NCBI GenBank assembly: GCA_041690035.1
Contig: JBDNFC010000026.1
Span: forward strand, 1-46,530
Direction of reading: 5' to 3'
DNA length: 46,530 nucleotides
From: CALSPH01 sp041690035
Lineage (GTDB): Bacteria; Bacteroidota; Bacteroidia; NS11-12g; UBA955
Shown: in pieces, positions 25,788 through 33,395 of the stretch
Numbering within the stretch: the stretch's first letter is position 1
Layout of the letters: every line of letters starts with the position of its first letter
Made by a program: the position numbers and the translations under genes
The notes under the pieces: generated by a model
The model's input: the letters and a program-made list of their open reading frames with translations, nothing else
What the model was told of the DNA's origin: nothing
Database searches by the model: none

Positions 25788-26253
25788 TATGACCTCTAAT
25801 TTAGGATTAGAACTAATTATTGACCAAATGAAAAATGTAGAAAATCAAGAAATAGATAAAGTGATGGCTAAGGTTAAATCATTTGTTTTTCAATTGCTTA
25901 AAAACACCATTCTCCCAGAATTTTTAAATCGCATAGATAGGACCATTTTATTTGAACCTATAAAAAGAAGTAACATCAATATTGTTACCTTGAACCTAGA
26001 CTTATTAAAGAAACAATTAAAAAAAATCAATATTGAACTAAAATATGCTCCAAAAGCAGCAGATTAAATTGGACAGCTAGGCTACGACCATCAATTTAGA
26101 GCAAGACCTTTAAAAAGAGTTATACAAAAACAAATATTAAATTACATATCTAAAAATTTATTATCTGACGAAATAAACAAAGCAACCCCTATTATTATCG
26201 GTTGTTTTGAGGAAAAAATTATATTTAGAAATTTTAAGACAGAAATCAATTAG
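25777..26253 (+). pseudogene. clpB: clpB C-terminal remnant with internal stop
   Basis: The frame TIVIMTSNLGLEL (from about 25777) matches the sensor 1 strand of the second AAA+ domain of ClpB. LPEFLNRIDRTILFEP (about 25915-25962) includes the arginine-finger segment. A TAA at 26065-26067 interrupts it. The same frame then continues as IGQLGYDHQFRARPLKRVIQ and on to a TAG at 26251-26253, matching the ClpB C-terminal small domain. In DHQFRARPLKR two nearly invariant residues are changed (normally DPQFGARPLKR). Walker A and B and everything upstream are absent. It is a dead fragment, not a gene. A 92-codon ORF at 25789-26067 is its first half. Confidence 0.85.
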
Positions 26254-27115
26254 GAGAAACCTCCAAAGGAGATAATACTTCCCATAATTCCAAAATTAAC
26301 AGGATTAATACACATTACAGGTATTTGCGCATCGTTGTTCACTATTTTCACATCTTCGGGCGCAAAAATAGCGCCTAAGGCATTTGGTTCTTCCGTCATT
26401 GTTAAGATTAAATCTATGCTATTAGAGGAGGCAAATTTAATTATTTGCTTGCTTAAAGATTCTTTACTACTTGTATCTTGCATGGTTTCAGAAGCCAATT
26501 TTAAACCATTTTCAGCTAACCTATCTTTTACAAAAAATACATTTCCCTTTCTATTGATAACAAACTGCTCGTCTTTTTCTTCGGCTGCAAATAAATGGAT
26601 ATTACACTGGTATAATTTAGCCAATGCAATGGCTTGAAAAACCTTTTGTTTGGTAATTTTACTTCCATCTATAGGCAATAAAATATTTTTAAATCCATAA
26701 TCTGCTAGAGGCTTTCTTTGAACAATAATCACCGGACAATCAGAGCTACTTACTACCTTAAGGGCAAAAGCACCCATAATGTGTTGCATCCCTTTTACAC
26801 CGTGGGTTCCAAAACAAAGGTACCAGGCTTTTCTATCTGCTGTAATTTTACCAATGGTAGTAAAAATATCTCCTTCCTCAGCAGTAGCAATAGTGGCTAT
26901 GCCAGTTTTTTTTTCATTTTCGGCTGCTATTTCTGCTAATTTGGTTATAGAAGCTACCTTATCTTTATTGTCTTTGGTTAGTATGTAAATTAAATCAATG
27001 CTACTAACCGTAATTTTGGCAAGACTATGGCATGTTGCAGGGCGCATGCGGCCTCTTCTGTAAAATCATAAGCAACGGCTATAATATTATTTCGTTCGGA
27101 ATTTTTTGTTTGCAT
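26250..27115 (-). pseudogene. Universal stress protein gene with a one-base frameshift near its start
   Basis: From ATG 27115 the frame reads MQTKNSERNNIIAVAYDF and then ACALQHAIVL, a perfect UspA N-terminus, but it runs out of frame at about 27020. The rest of the protein (AKITVSSIDLIYILTKD onward, to the stop at 26250) is in the next frame. One missing base near 27020 explains it: restoring it gives HAIVLAKITVSS. The downstream part spans two Usp domains (FGTHGVKGMQHIMG, then NILLPIDGSK). The 265-codon open frame from 27047 starts with an out-of-family peptide (MRPATCHSL). Either the gene is broken or the base is a sequence error. It follows the HD-domain gene by one base. Confidence 0.75.
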
Positions 27116-27116
27116 A

Positions 27117-27701
27117 TTATTTATTAAGTTTTTGTAAAATTGCGTTAATGTGTTCTTGTTTTTTAGCCTCTCTAAGGTTTTGATTGGTGCCAGTAAAGTA
27201 TGTATGATTTGTTAAAAATTTGATTTGTAAATTATTCCAACTGTCTTCATCTACAACAATTCCTTTAAATAAAAACTCATCGTGTAGGTAAGCTCCTATT
27301 TTAAAGAAATCATCTCTTCCTAAATAGTCTAAATCTGCGTCACAAATAATTTCTTCTAACCTGCTTTCAGCTGTTTGTGGCACTCTTGTAGCCATTATTA
27401 ATTTTTTAATAATATCTATTTGTTTTTGACTGTAATCATAAATGGGCAAAACCTCCTGAACTATATCACAGCCTCTTTCTTCATGATTATTGTATGAGGT
27501 TAAAAAACCGCAGTCATGGTAGGCGGCTGCTGTTTGTAGTAAACTTAGTTCTTCTTCATCTGTTATTCCCTCTTCTTTTGCAATTCTAAATACTTGTTTT
27601 ATAACATCTTTAGTGTGTTTTAAAGAGTGATATTGCAAATAGTCTGGCAATAAAGTTTGGAGTTTTTCAAATATATGTTTGGTAGCATTTTCAACTTGCA
27701 T
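27117..27701 (-). CDS. HD-domain phosphohydrolase-like protein
   Basis: 194 residues. The metal ligands of the HD superfamily are visible: His29 in YHSLKHT, His62-Asp63 in AAYHDCGF, and a later Asp in IICDADLDYLG. His73 in NNHEERGCDIV fits the extra His motif. Such enzymes cleave phosphate esters, including cyclic nucleotides and nucleotides, in the cytosol. It lies 24 bases downstream of the cyclase gene and one base upstream of the stress-protein gene. A role in removing the cyclase product or a related nucleotide is therefore attractive, but the substrate is not shown by sequence. Confidence 0.8.
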   Translation of the reverse strand: MQVENATKHIFEKLQTLLPDYLQYHSLKHTKDVIKQVFRIAKEEGITDEEELSLLQTAAAYHDCGFLTSYNNHEERGCDIVQEVLPIYDYSQKQIDIIKKLIMATRVPQTAESRLEEIICDADLDYLGRDDFFKIGAYLHDEFLFKGIVVDEDSWNNLQIKFLTNHTYFTGTNQNLREAKKQEHINAILQKLNK

Positions 27702-27725
27702 ATTTATATTATTAGTTTCTAAATT

Positions 27726-29222
27726 TTAAATGATTGATTCTAAAAAATACATATCTATTTCACCTTTATTTTTTGCTTCAATCTTTCCCCGATAAGTAAA
27801 TGAAAATTTATCTTTTACAATTTCAAATGTAGTTGCAGAAACATTAATTTTTCCTGGTAAGCTATTTTGCTCCATCCTTGCTGCGGTGTTTACAGTATCA
27901 CCCCAAATATCATATGCAAATTTCTTTAAACCAACTACGCCTGCCACAATTGGACCAGTATTAATACCAATTCTTATTTCAAAAAATAGTTTTTTTTCTT
28001 TTTTTAGTGCAGCTATTCTGTTGTCTATATAATTTCTTATCTCTATGGCTGCTAATAATACCTGTGCGGGGTTATGTGGCGATTTTTTACTAATACCAGA
28101 AACACAAATATAGGCATCTCCTACTGTTTTTATTTTTTCGATATCAAATTTTTCTATTATCATATCAAATGCTTTAAAACAAGTATCAATTTCGTTCACT
28201 AATTCTGTAGGGCTTAATTGCTCACTAATTTTAGTAAAATCCTTGAAATCACTAAAAAAAACAGTTACATTCTCAAAACTTTGCGCTTTGGCAAACCCAT
28301 TTTTTTTTAACTCTGCAGCCATCTCTTCTGGCAAAATATTAAGCAATAACTCCTCCGAACGCTCTTTTTCTTTTGCAATAATTCTATTTTTTTCGGCCAA
28401 TTTAACCCGTGTTCTATTCATTCCTAAAAGCAAAACTGCTAAAAAAATAGAAACCATTGCTGCTATTACACCCATTAATGAATAAATCCAATTTTTACTT
28501 TTCTCTGCTTTTAGTGTAAGTTCTGTTATTTGCTGTACCTGTATTATGGCTTCATTTTTTGCTTTTAATGAATCATTTGCCCTAGCCTGCATTTCTAAAG
28601 AAGATTGTGACTCATTTAATAAATCATCCTTTTGCTTTAGTTGTTCACTCGAAAGATTTATCAAATCCTCACTAATTTTTACTTTTTGCAGGGTCTGTGT
28701 CAAAACACTTGAAGCTTTCTCCAATTCAGCTTTTTTCTGTGCTATTAATGTTGCATTTTTTTCTTTATCAAATTCTAATGCAGCAATTTCTGCCTCCTTT
28801 TCTGCCTGTGCTACTTTAATAATAGCAATTTCTTTTGCTTGTATTTCTTCTAATTGTTTTCTATTCTGTGAAAATTTTAACCTATATTTGAGGTATAAAT
28901 TAGGTACATTAAAGAAGTTGTAAATATTGGCGAGATAATTATAACTCAATATGGAACCTCTAGTATAATTTAACTTGTCTGATATTTCCAAAGCACTGTT
29001 TGCATAACCTATAATAGCTTGTTTTTTAGATTTTCTTGCCTCATCGGTTGCATTTACAAAAATAATATCAAGTAAAGCATGAATATATTGAACTTTATGC
29101 TTTGAGTCGACATTTTTTTCAATAAAATCGATGCATTCTTTCTCTGTATAAGTTTGTGTAAAAGCACTGTTAAACATTACTAGTATCAAACCAAATACTA
29201 AAAATAATTCTTTAAATTTCAT
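27726..29222 (-). CDS. Membrane class III adenylate cyclase
   Basis: 498 residues from ATG 29222, which gives a proper signal peptide (MKFKELFLVFG to AFTQ). A start 14 codons earlier overlaps the promoter and is rejected. The N-terminal region (about 25-115) is helical and may be TPR-like. Then come a long coiled coil (about 115-245), a transmembrane helix (about 246-267), a signalling helix and the catalytic domain. Metal aspartates are Asp325 (FFSDF) and Asp369 (VGDAY). Lys365 (KTVGD) and Asp438 (YDIWGD) are the adenine-selecting pair; guanylate cyclases carry Glu and Cys there. Asn445 and Arg449 (VNTAARM) complete the site. All catalytic residues are present. Confidence 0.88.
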   Translation of the reverse strand: MKFKELFLVFGLILVMFNSAFTQTYTEKECIDFIEKNVDSKHKVQYIHALLDIIFVNATDEARKSKKQAIIGYANSALEISDKLNYTRGSILSYNYLANIYNFFNVPNLYLKYRLKFSQNRKQLEEIQAKEIAIIKVAQAEKEAEIAALEFDKEKNATLIAQKKAELEKASSVLTQTLQKVKISEDLINLSSEQLKQKDDLLNESQSSLEMQARANDSLKAKNEAIIQVQQITELTLKAEKSKNWIYSLMGVIAAMVSIFLAVLLLGMNRTRVKLAEKNRIIAKEKERSEELLLNILPEEMAAELKKNGFAKAQSFENVTVFFSDFKDFTKISEQLSPTELVNEIDTCFKAFDMIIEKFDIEKIKTVGDAYICVSGISKKSPHNPAQVLLAAIEIRNYIDNRIAALKKEKKLFFEIRIGINTGPIVAGVVGLKKFAYDIWGDTVNTAARMEQNSLPGKINVSATTFEIVKDKFSFTYRGKIEAKNKGEIDMYFLESII

Positions 29223-29234
29223 TTTTCGCAATCG

Positions 29235-29264
29235 CAAAAATAGCAAATAATTACTGCTTAACAA
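29235..29264 (-). promoter_or_regulatory. Full -33/-7 promoter of the cyclase operon
   Basis: On the minus strand, TTG (29264-29262), 19 bases, then TATTTTTG (29242-29235), 12 bases before the ATG at 29222. It lies within the longer alternative frame and so supports the shorter start. Confidence 0.72.
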
Positions 29265-29425
29265 TAAACATTATTTTTAAACTCAAATATCGCCTAAAAT
29301 ATCAAACTAATAGGCAGCATATAGCAAAAATTAAGGTCACTTTTTCTACATTCATTTCAAAAAAATTTAATAATAAGGCATTAAATATATTCTCAACTTA
29401 CATTAAATTATTTCTTTTAATATTA

Positions 29426-29459
29426 TTGTACAAAATATTAAATTCTAAGATTATATTTG
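29426..29459 (+). promoter_or_regulatory. Promoter of the beta-barrel-like protein gene
   Basis: TTG at 29426-29428 and TATATTTG at 29452-29459, with a 23-base spacer slightly longer than usual. The ATG at 29469 follows nine bases later. Confidence 0.5.
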
Positions 29460-29468
29460 TAAATCAAA

Positions 29469-30122
29469 ATGAAAGCAAATAAAATAATTATCGCAATTAC
29501 ACTTTTTAGCACTTTTTTTTCGCTAACAGCGCAAAGAAAAGTAATCAGAAGCAATGATAAAGGGCAAGAGAGCCCGCTAGTGCAAAACGGTATTTTTAAA
29601 AATATGATACACCTTATGCCACTATCTATGACTGTTGGAGGATTAGAAGCTGGATATGAGCAAGTAGTAAAGGAAAAGCAGTCAATCTTTTTTTCTGGCG
29701 GCTTTTTTTTGAGTCAAAATGCAGGAGGGTTAAGTTTTAATGGCAATTATCAAAATCTAACTGGGTTTAAAAGTGAGTTTCAATATCGCTTTTATAAAAG
29801 AACAATTAACCATCGTTCAAACATCTTTTTAGCACCAAGTTTGTTAGTAAAAACAACCTCTGCAGAACTTACATCATATAATGTTTTGACAAACAAAGAA
29901 GAAATAACTACCCAATCTGCTTCTAGTTTTGCGCTCGGATACATGTTAGGTGTAAGAAACAATGTTATGGACAATATATTTGTTGATTTTATGATAGGTG
30001 GTGGTATTAATTTACCCATTTCTGGCGATGCCCACAAAGAATTACATGTGCCATTTTTTAGCCCTTATCAGCGTGGCACACAAATTAGAGCTGGTTTTAA
30101 TGTTGTAATCGCATTAAATTAA
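29469..30122 (+). CDS. Probable outer membrane beta-barrel protein of unknown function
   Basis: 217 residues with a clear signal peptide (MKANKIIIAITLF to SLTAQ, about 1-21). The mature part alternates polar and hydrophobic residues in strands ending in aromatics, such as GGLEAGYEQVV, KSEFQYRFYKR, SNIFLAPSLLVK, SFALGYMLGVRNN and TQIRAGFNVVIALN. This is consistent with a small outer membrane barrel whose last strand closes at the C-terminus. No specific family is recognised. It stands alone between the divergent cyclase operon and the convergent helicase gene. Confidence 0.65.
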   Translation: MKANKIIIAITLFSTFFSLTAQRKVIRSNDKGQESPLVQNGIFKNMIHLMPLSMTVGGLEAGYEQVVKEKQSIFFSGGFFLSQNAGGLSFNGNYQNLTGFKSEFQYRFYKRTINHRSNIFLAPSLLVKTTSAELTSYNVLTNKEEITTQSASSFALGYMLGVRNNVMDNIFVDFMIGGGINLPISGDAHKELHVPFFSPYQRGTQIRAGFNVVIALN

Positions 30123-30244
30123 TGCTCAAAAATAAAATTATCAAATTATGATTATGCTGAAATTGTGCAACACATGCTGCGGTTTTACCAATGCTATAAT
30201 TGTAACACGTAGCTAAACAAGAATTAAACATGTGTAGAATTCAG

Positions 30245-30271
30245 AAATTTGGGTCTATTCAACCCAAATTT
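30245..30271. terminator. Hairpin between convergent genes, possible bidirectional terminator
   Basis: AAATTTGGGT and ACCCAAATTT form a perfect ten-pair stem with a seven-base loop. It lies between the barrel gene (ends 30122) and the helicase gene (ends 30380). There is no strong T tract on either side, so termination is probable from position and stem only. Confidence 0.45.
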
Positions 30272-30329
30272 TCGAAGCACTTTAAAATTAAGTTTAAAAA
30301 AAACTATTTTCAAGATGCCTAAGGGAAGA

Positions 30330-30365
30330 TTATATTGTATTTTTCTACAAAATAAAACAATATAA
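30330..30365 (-). terminator. AT-rich hairpin just downstream of the helicase gene
   Basis: TTATATTGT and ACAATATAA pair over nine bases, with an inner ATTTT/AAAAT extension. It begins 15 bases after the helicase stop on the minus strand. The stem is all but devoid of G-C pairs, so its strength is doubtful. Confidence 0.3.
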
Positions 30366-30379
30366 CTAAAAAAAGCTAA

Positions 30380-31978
30380 CTAAAAACGTCTTCTCTTTGG
30401 TCGACTGGCATTGCTGCGGTCGGCACTACTCGTATTATTTCCACCATCGCGACTTCTTTCGTTTCTAGAACCACTTCTAGGCCCTCTATCTCCCCTATCT
30501 TGATGATATACTTTGGCTTCTCCCCTATTGTTGCCCCCAAACCTATTTCTACCACCTTCATTTCGGTCACGTCCATATCCTCCTCTGCTGCTGTCTCTAC
30601 CACCGTCTTTTCTGCCACCTCTTCTGTCATAGCCACCGCCACCACCGCGTTCTTCGGCAGCTTGGTTTAGGTCTTTATTCGAACCCATGTCTAATTTATC
30701 CAATTCTAACAGTATCAATTTGCGCAAAAGCTCTTCTTTGGTAACATTGCCAAAAACCATGTTCACACGTTCCAAAATAGCAACATCTACTTTTACCATT
30801 GATTTAAAATCATAGAGTCCTTGCATCCAATTCTCTATCCTAACATCCATTATACTTTGAGAATCAGGTATAGTAACTTGCTTAAATTTTATGCTTAATT
30901 GATTTTCGAGTTGTCTTATTTTATGGCCTTCTCGCCCGCTGATAAAAGCAACAGAAATACCCTCTTTTCCTGCTCTAGCTGTTCTACCACTTCTGTGAGT
31001 ATAATAGGCGGTTTCATCTGGCAAAGAATAGTGAAAAACATGCGTCAAATCATTTACATCTATGCCCCTTGCGGCCACATCTGTTGCTATAAGCACTTGC
31101 AAATCATGTGTTTTAAATCTTTTCATTACCCTATCGCGCTGTTGCTGAGATAAATCACCATGTAATGCATCCGCTTTATAATTTTTCTTTAACAAGGCTT
31201 CTGCAAGTAATTGGGTATCTTGTCTTGTTCTGCAGAAAACCAAACCACGCATTTCTGGATTTATATCCAAAAATCTGATTAATGCTTCCTCTTTATCAGA
31301 TTGTCTAACCATTACGTAATGATGCTCAATGTTTTCATTTACCTCATTTTTAGCATTTACCCGAACCTCAAAAGGGTTCTCCATATATTTTTTTACAATC
31401 TTTTTTATTTCGGCAGGCATTGTTGCAGAAAATAACCAGGTTTTTTTACTTTCTGGAGTAAAACTCAATATTTCGTCTAGCTCATCTTTGAAACCCATAT
31501 TAAGCATTTCGTCTGCCTCGTCTAAAACAAGGTAAGCTAATTTATCTAATTTTACTGCTTTTCGCTTAATGAGGTCTATCAAACGCCCTGGAGTAGCAAT
31601 AATAATATGTTGTGGATTTTTTAAAGCACGTATTTGATTTGTAATCGCAGCACCGCCATATACGGCAAGTACATTAATTTTTTCAATATATTTGCTGTAT
31701 TTTTCTAATTGCTCTGCAATTTGTTGCCCTAACTCACGCGTTGGTGCGAGCACCAAAGCCTGTGTATGAGATTGTCTTGCATCTATTAATTCTAATAATG
31801 GAATGCCAAAGGCAGCTGTTTTACCTGTGCCTGTTTGCGCCAAACCTATGAAATCTATTTCCTCTGTAAGTAATCTAGGTATAGCCTGCGCTTGAATTTC
31901 GCTTGGAGTGTTGAAGCCTAACTCCTCAAGGCTCTTCAGAATATTATCCGATAAGCCCAATTTTTTAAAAGTTGTCAA
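30380..31978 (-). CDS. DEAD-box ATP-dependent RNA helicase with RGG-rich tail
   Basis: 532 residues. All helicase motifs are visible: Q motif around GFNTPSEIQAQ (21-31), Walker A AQTGTGKT (47-54), PTREL (79-83), DEAD (153-156), SAT (184-186), RGIDV and HRSGRTARAG. A DbpA-like RNA-binding region lies between about 400 and 450. The last 85 residues are Gly/Arg-rich with repeated RGG and GR units, an RNA-binding tail typical of cold-shock helicases of the DeaD/CsdA type. The start is TTG at 31978: no in-frame ATG exists before the Q motif and a stop lies three codons upstream. It probably remodels rRNA or mRNA structure. Confidence 0.92.
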   Translation of the reverse strand: MTTFKKLGLSDNILKSLEELGFNTPSEIQAQAIPRLLTEEIDFIGLAQTGTGKTAAFGIPLLELIDARQSHTQALVLAPTRELGQQIAEQLEKYSKYIEKINVLAVYGGAAITNQIRALKNPQHIIIATPGRLIDLIKRKAVKLDKLAYLVLDEADEMLNMGFKDELDEILSFTPESKKTWLFSATMPAEIKKIVKKYMENPFEVRVNAKNEVNENIEHHYVMVRQSDKEEALIRFLDINPEMRGLVFCRTRQDTQLLAEALLKKNYKADALHGDLSQQQRDRVMKRFKTHDLQVLIATDVAARGIDVNDLTHVFHYSLPDETAYYTHRSGRTARAGKEGISVAFISGREGHKIRQLENQLSIKFKQVTIPDSQSIMDVRIENWMQGLYDFKSMVKVDVAILERVNMVFGNVTKEELLRKLILLELDKLDMGSNKDLNQAAEERGGGGGYDRRGGRKDGGRDSSRGGYGRDRNEGGRNRFGGNNRGEAKVYHQDRGDRGPRSGSRNERSRDGGNNTSSADRSNASRPKRRRF

Positions 31979-32002
31979 AGAAATTTATTTTGTAATGAGG
32001 TG

Positions 32003-32034
32003 CAAAGGTAGTCAATTTATCTTATTAATTGCAA
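32003..32034 (-). promoter_or_regulatory. Full -33/-7 promoter of the helicase gene
   Basis: On the minus strand, TTG (32034-32032), 21 bases, then TACCTTTG (32010-32003). The TTG start codon is 24 bases downstream, leaving a short leader. Confidence 0.7.
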
Positions 32035-32460
32035 TGAACCCAAAATATGATTCAATTTAATATTTATATAGCCCAATCTTCAGTCATATTGTATAGTTCT
32101 TAGAGCAAAATCATGTTGAAAAAATGCTTATAAAATATGATTTTATGATAAAAAAGATCAAAAGATATATATATAAAGGCCAAAAAATAGGTAAATATAT
32201 TCTTGACTGCACCTATTTTCTTATTGATTTTAAAGTACTTCATACTTATGCTTCTTTTGATAATTATATTTAGTTTAAAACAGTTAAAAAAAGAAATTAC
32301 TTTCGGTCAATAAAATATCTAAAAAAAAAGTTGGATAAAAACCAATCAAATGCCAATCATTTTAATCAAAGAATATTCATTTCAGAAAGGATAATGAAAA
32401 TTCAAAATAGCAATATAAATCAATTATAAGCAATATCCCATAAATACTTTAAGTAAAAAA
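32035..32460. other. Gene-free AT-rich stretch
   Basis: Between the helicase promoter and the gldN terminator I see no reading frame with protein-like character and no RNA gene. The only structure noticed is an inverted repeat, AAAATAGGT (32184-32192) and ACCTATTTT (32211-32219), with an 18-base loop, and some short AT palindromes. The stretch is mostly A/T homopolymer runs. Confidence 0.5.
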
Positions 32461-32490
32461 GAAGCTCAAACTAATTATAGTTTGAGCTTC
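32461..32490 (-). terminator. Strong intrinsic terminator of the gldKLMN operon
   Basis: GAAGCTCAAACTA and TAGTTTGAGCTTC form a perfect 13-pair stem around a four-base loop. On the minus strand it is followed by six T. It sits 21 bases after the gldN stop and is the best terminator in the window. Confidence 0.9.
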
Positions 32491-32511
32491 GTAGAATATT
32501 TTTTAATAATC

Positions 32512-33369
32512 CTAATATTGCCACATGTCGTGTTCAAATATAAACAAATCGTTTTTCACACGGTCAGATTCTAACAATGCTCCAACACCATCGTCTTTAA
32601 ATTCAGGAAATTCATTGATTTTCCAATCTCTTTCGTTAGACTCTTTTATAACGTAAGAATCAAATAACCTAAGCATAAAAAAATCATCGTAGGTTAATCT
32701 AGCGGCATCATTAGAACGGTTAAATAATTCAGCATTAGATAATATAGGCCTAAAATTAGACATCTTAATCCAAAAGAATTCTATCTCGAAAGAAGAAGTA
32801 ACTCCAGCAAATGTAGGCTTATAGTATGGTGCTATAGCAATAATCCTTGGCTCAAATACACTGCGCTGATAATCAAATACCCAATCTTCCATTACCCTGT
32901 ATTTGATAATGGATTTAAAATCAAAAAGTTTTTGTATAGTTGTATCACGAATATCTTCAGGATCATCTGGGTAATTAGGGCCAGGTATTCGGATTAGCTC
33001 TTCAGCACCACTCATACTTAATATATCTTCTGCAGTATACATGGAAGTGGGGCTAATAGAATCATTTTTATAAGGAGTAAGATTACCATTTAGCACATTG
33101 TCCCATAATACTTTAGCAAATGGGCCACGCTCCCAAGTTAAACAATGATTCAATTTTTGTCTAACATCAATAATTCTATGAATTCTACGATAGTATTTAA
33201 CATCAGCTTCACGCATAAAACATTGCGGTATTACTGGTCTCTGCTTTACAGCATCTTTATTGTAAACATGGTCTTCTTCATAGTAAGTAACTGCATTACT
33301 TTCATATTGTCCAAAAGCTGCACTAGCAAGGCATGTTGCTAAAATTGATATTAAAACTACTTTCTTCAT
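32512..33369 (-). CDS. gldN: GldN, type IX secretion/gliding component
   Basis: 285 residues with a signal peptide (MKKVVLISILATCL to AFG). The mature protein shows the GldN pattern DVKYYRRIHRIIDVRQKLNH, then PFAKVLWDNVLNG and VMEDWVFDYQRSV. In the T9SS, GldN (PorN) forms a periplasmic ring with lipoprotein GldK at the outer membrane. It is the last gene of gldKLMN, 26 bases after gldM, and is followed by a strong terminator. The length is near the usual 290-300 residues. Confidence 0.92.
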   Translation of the reverse strand: MKKVVLISILATCLASAAFGQYESNAVTYYEEDHVYNKDAVKQRPVIPQCFMREADVKYYRRIHRIIDVRQKLNHCLTWERGPFAKVLWDNVLNGNLTPYKNDSISPTSMYTAEDILSMSGAEELIRIPGPNYPDDPEDIRDTTIQKLFDFKSIIKYRVMEDWVFDYQRSVFEPRIIAIAPYYKPTFAGVTSSFEIEFFWIKMSNFRPILSNAELFNRSNDAARLTYDDFFMLRLFDSYVIKESNERDWKINEFPEFKDDGVGALLESDRVKNDLFIFEHDMWQY

Positions 33370-33395
33370 TGTTATTCTTATTTTTTTTAAATTAT

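Noticed and set aside
27010..27030. Programmed ribosomal frameshift in the stress protein gene
   Set aside because: The local bases (GTCTTGCCAAAATT) do not form a known slippery heptamer and no stimulatory structure is evident; a lost base is simpler.
26250..27047. Taking the 265-codon frame starting at 27047 as an intact gene
   Set aside because: Its first residues do not fit the Usp family, while the proper N-terminus is in another frame up to 27115.
28243..28923. Two plus-strand frames rich in Phe and Ser opposite the cyclase gene
   Set aside because: They mirror the coiled-coil region of the cyclase, whose catalytic and membrane segments are unambiguous on the other strand.
30376..30645. 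Minus-strand 89-codon frame with acidic and valine-rich repeats
   Set aside because: It is the out-of-frame reading of the RGG-rich tail of the helicase gene; the codon bias of the tail creates it.
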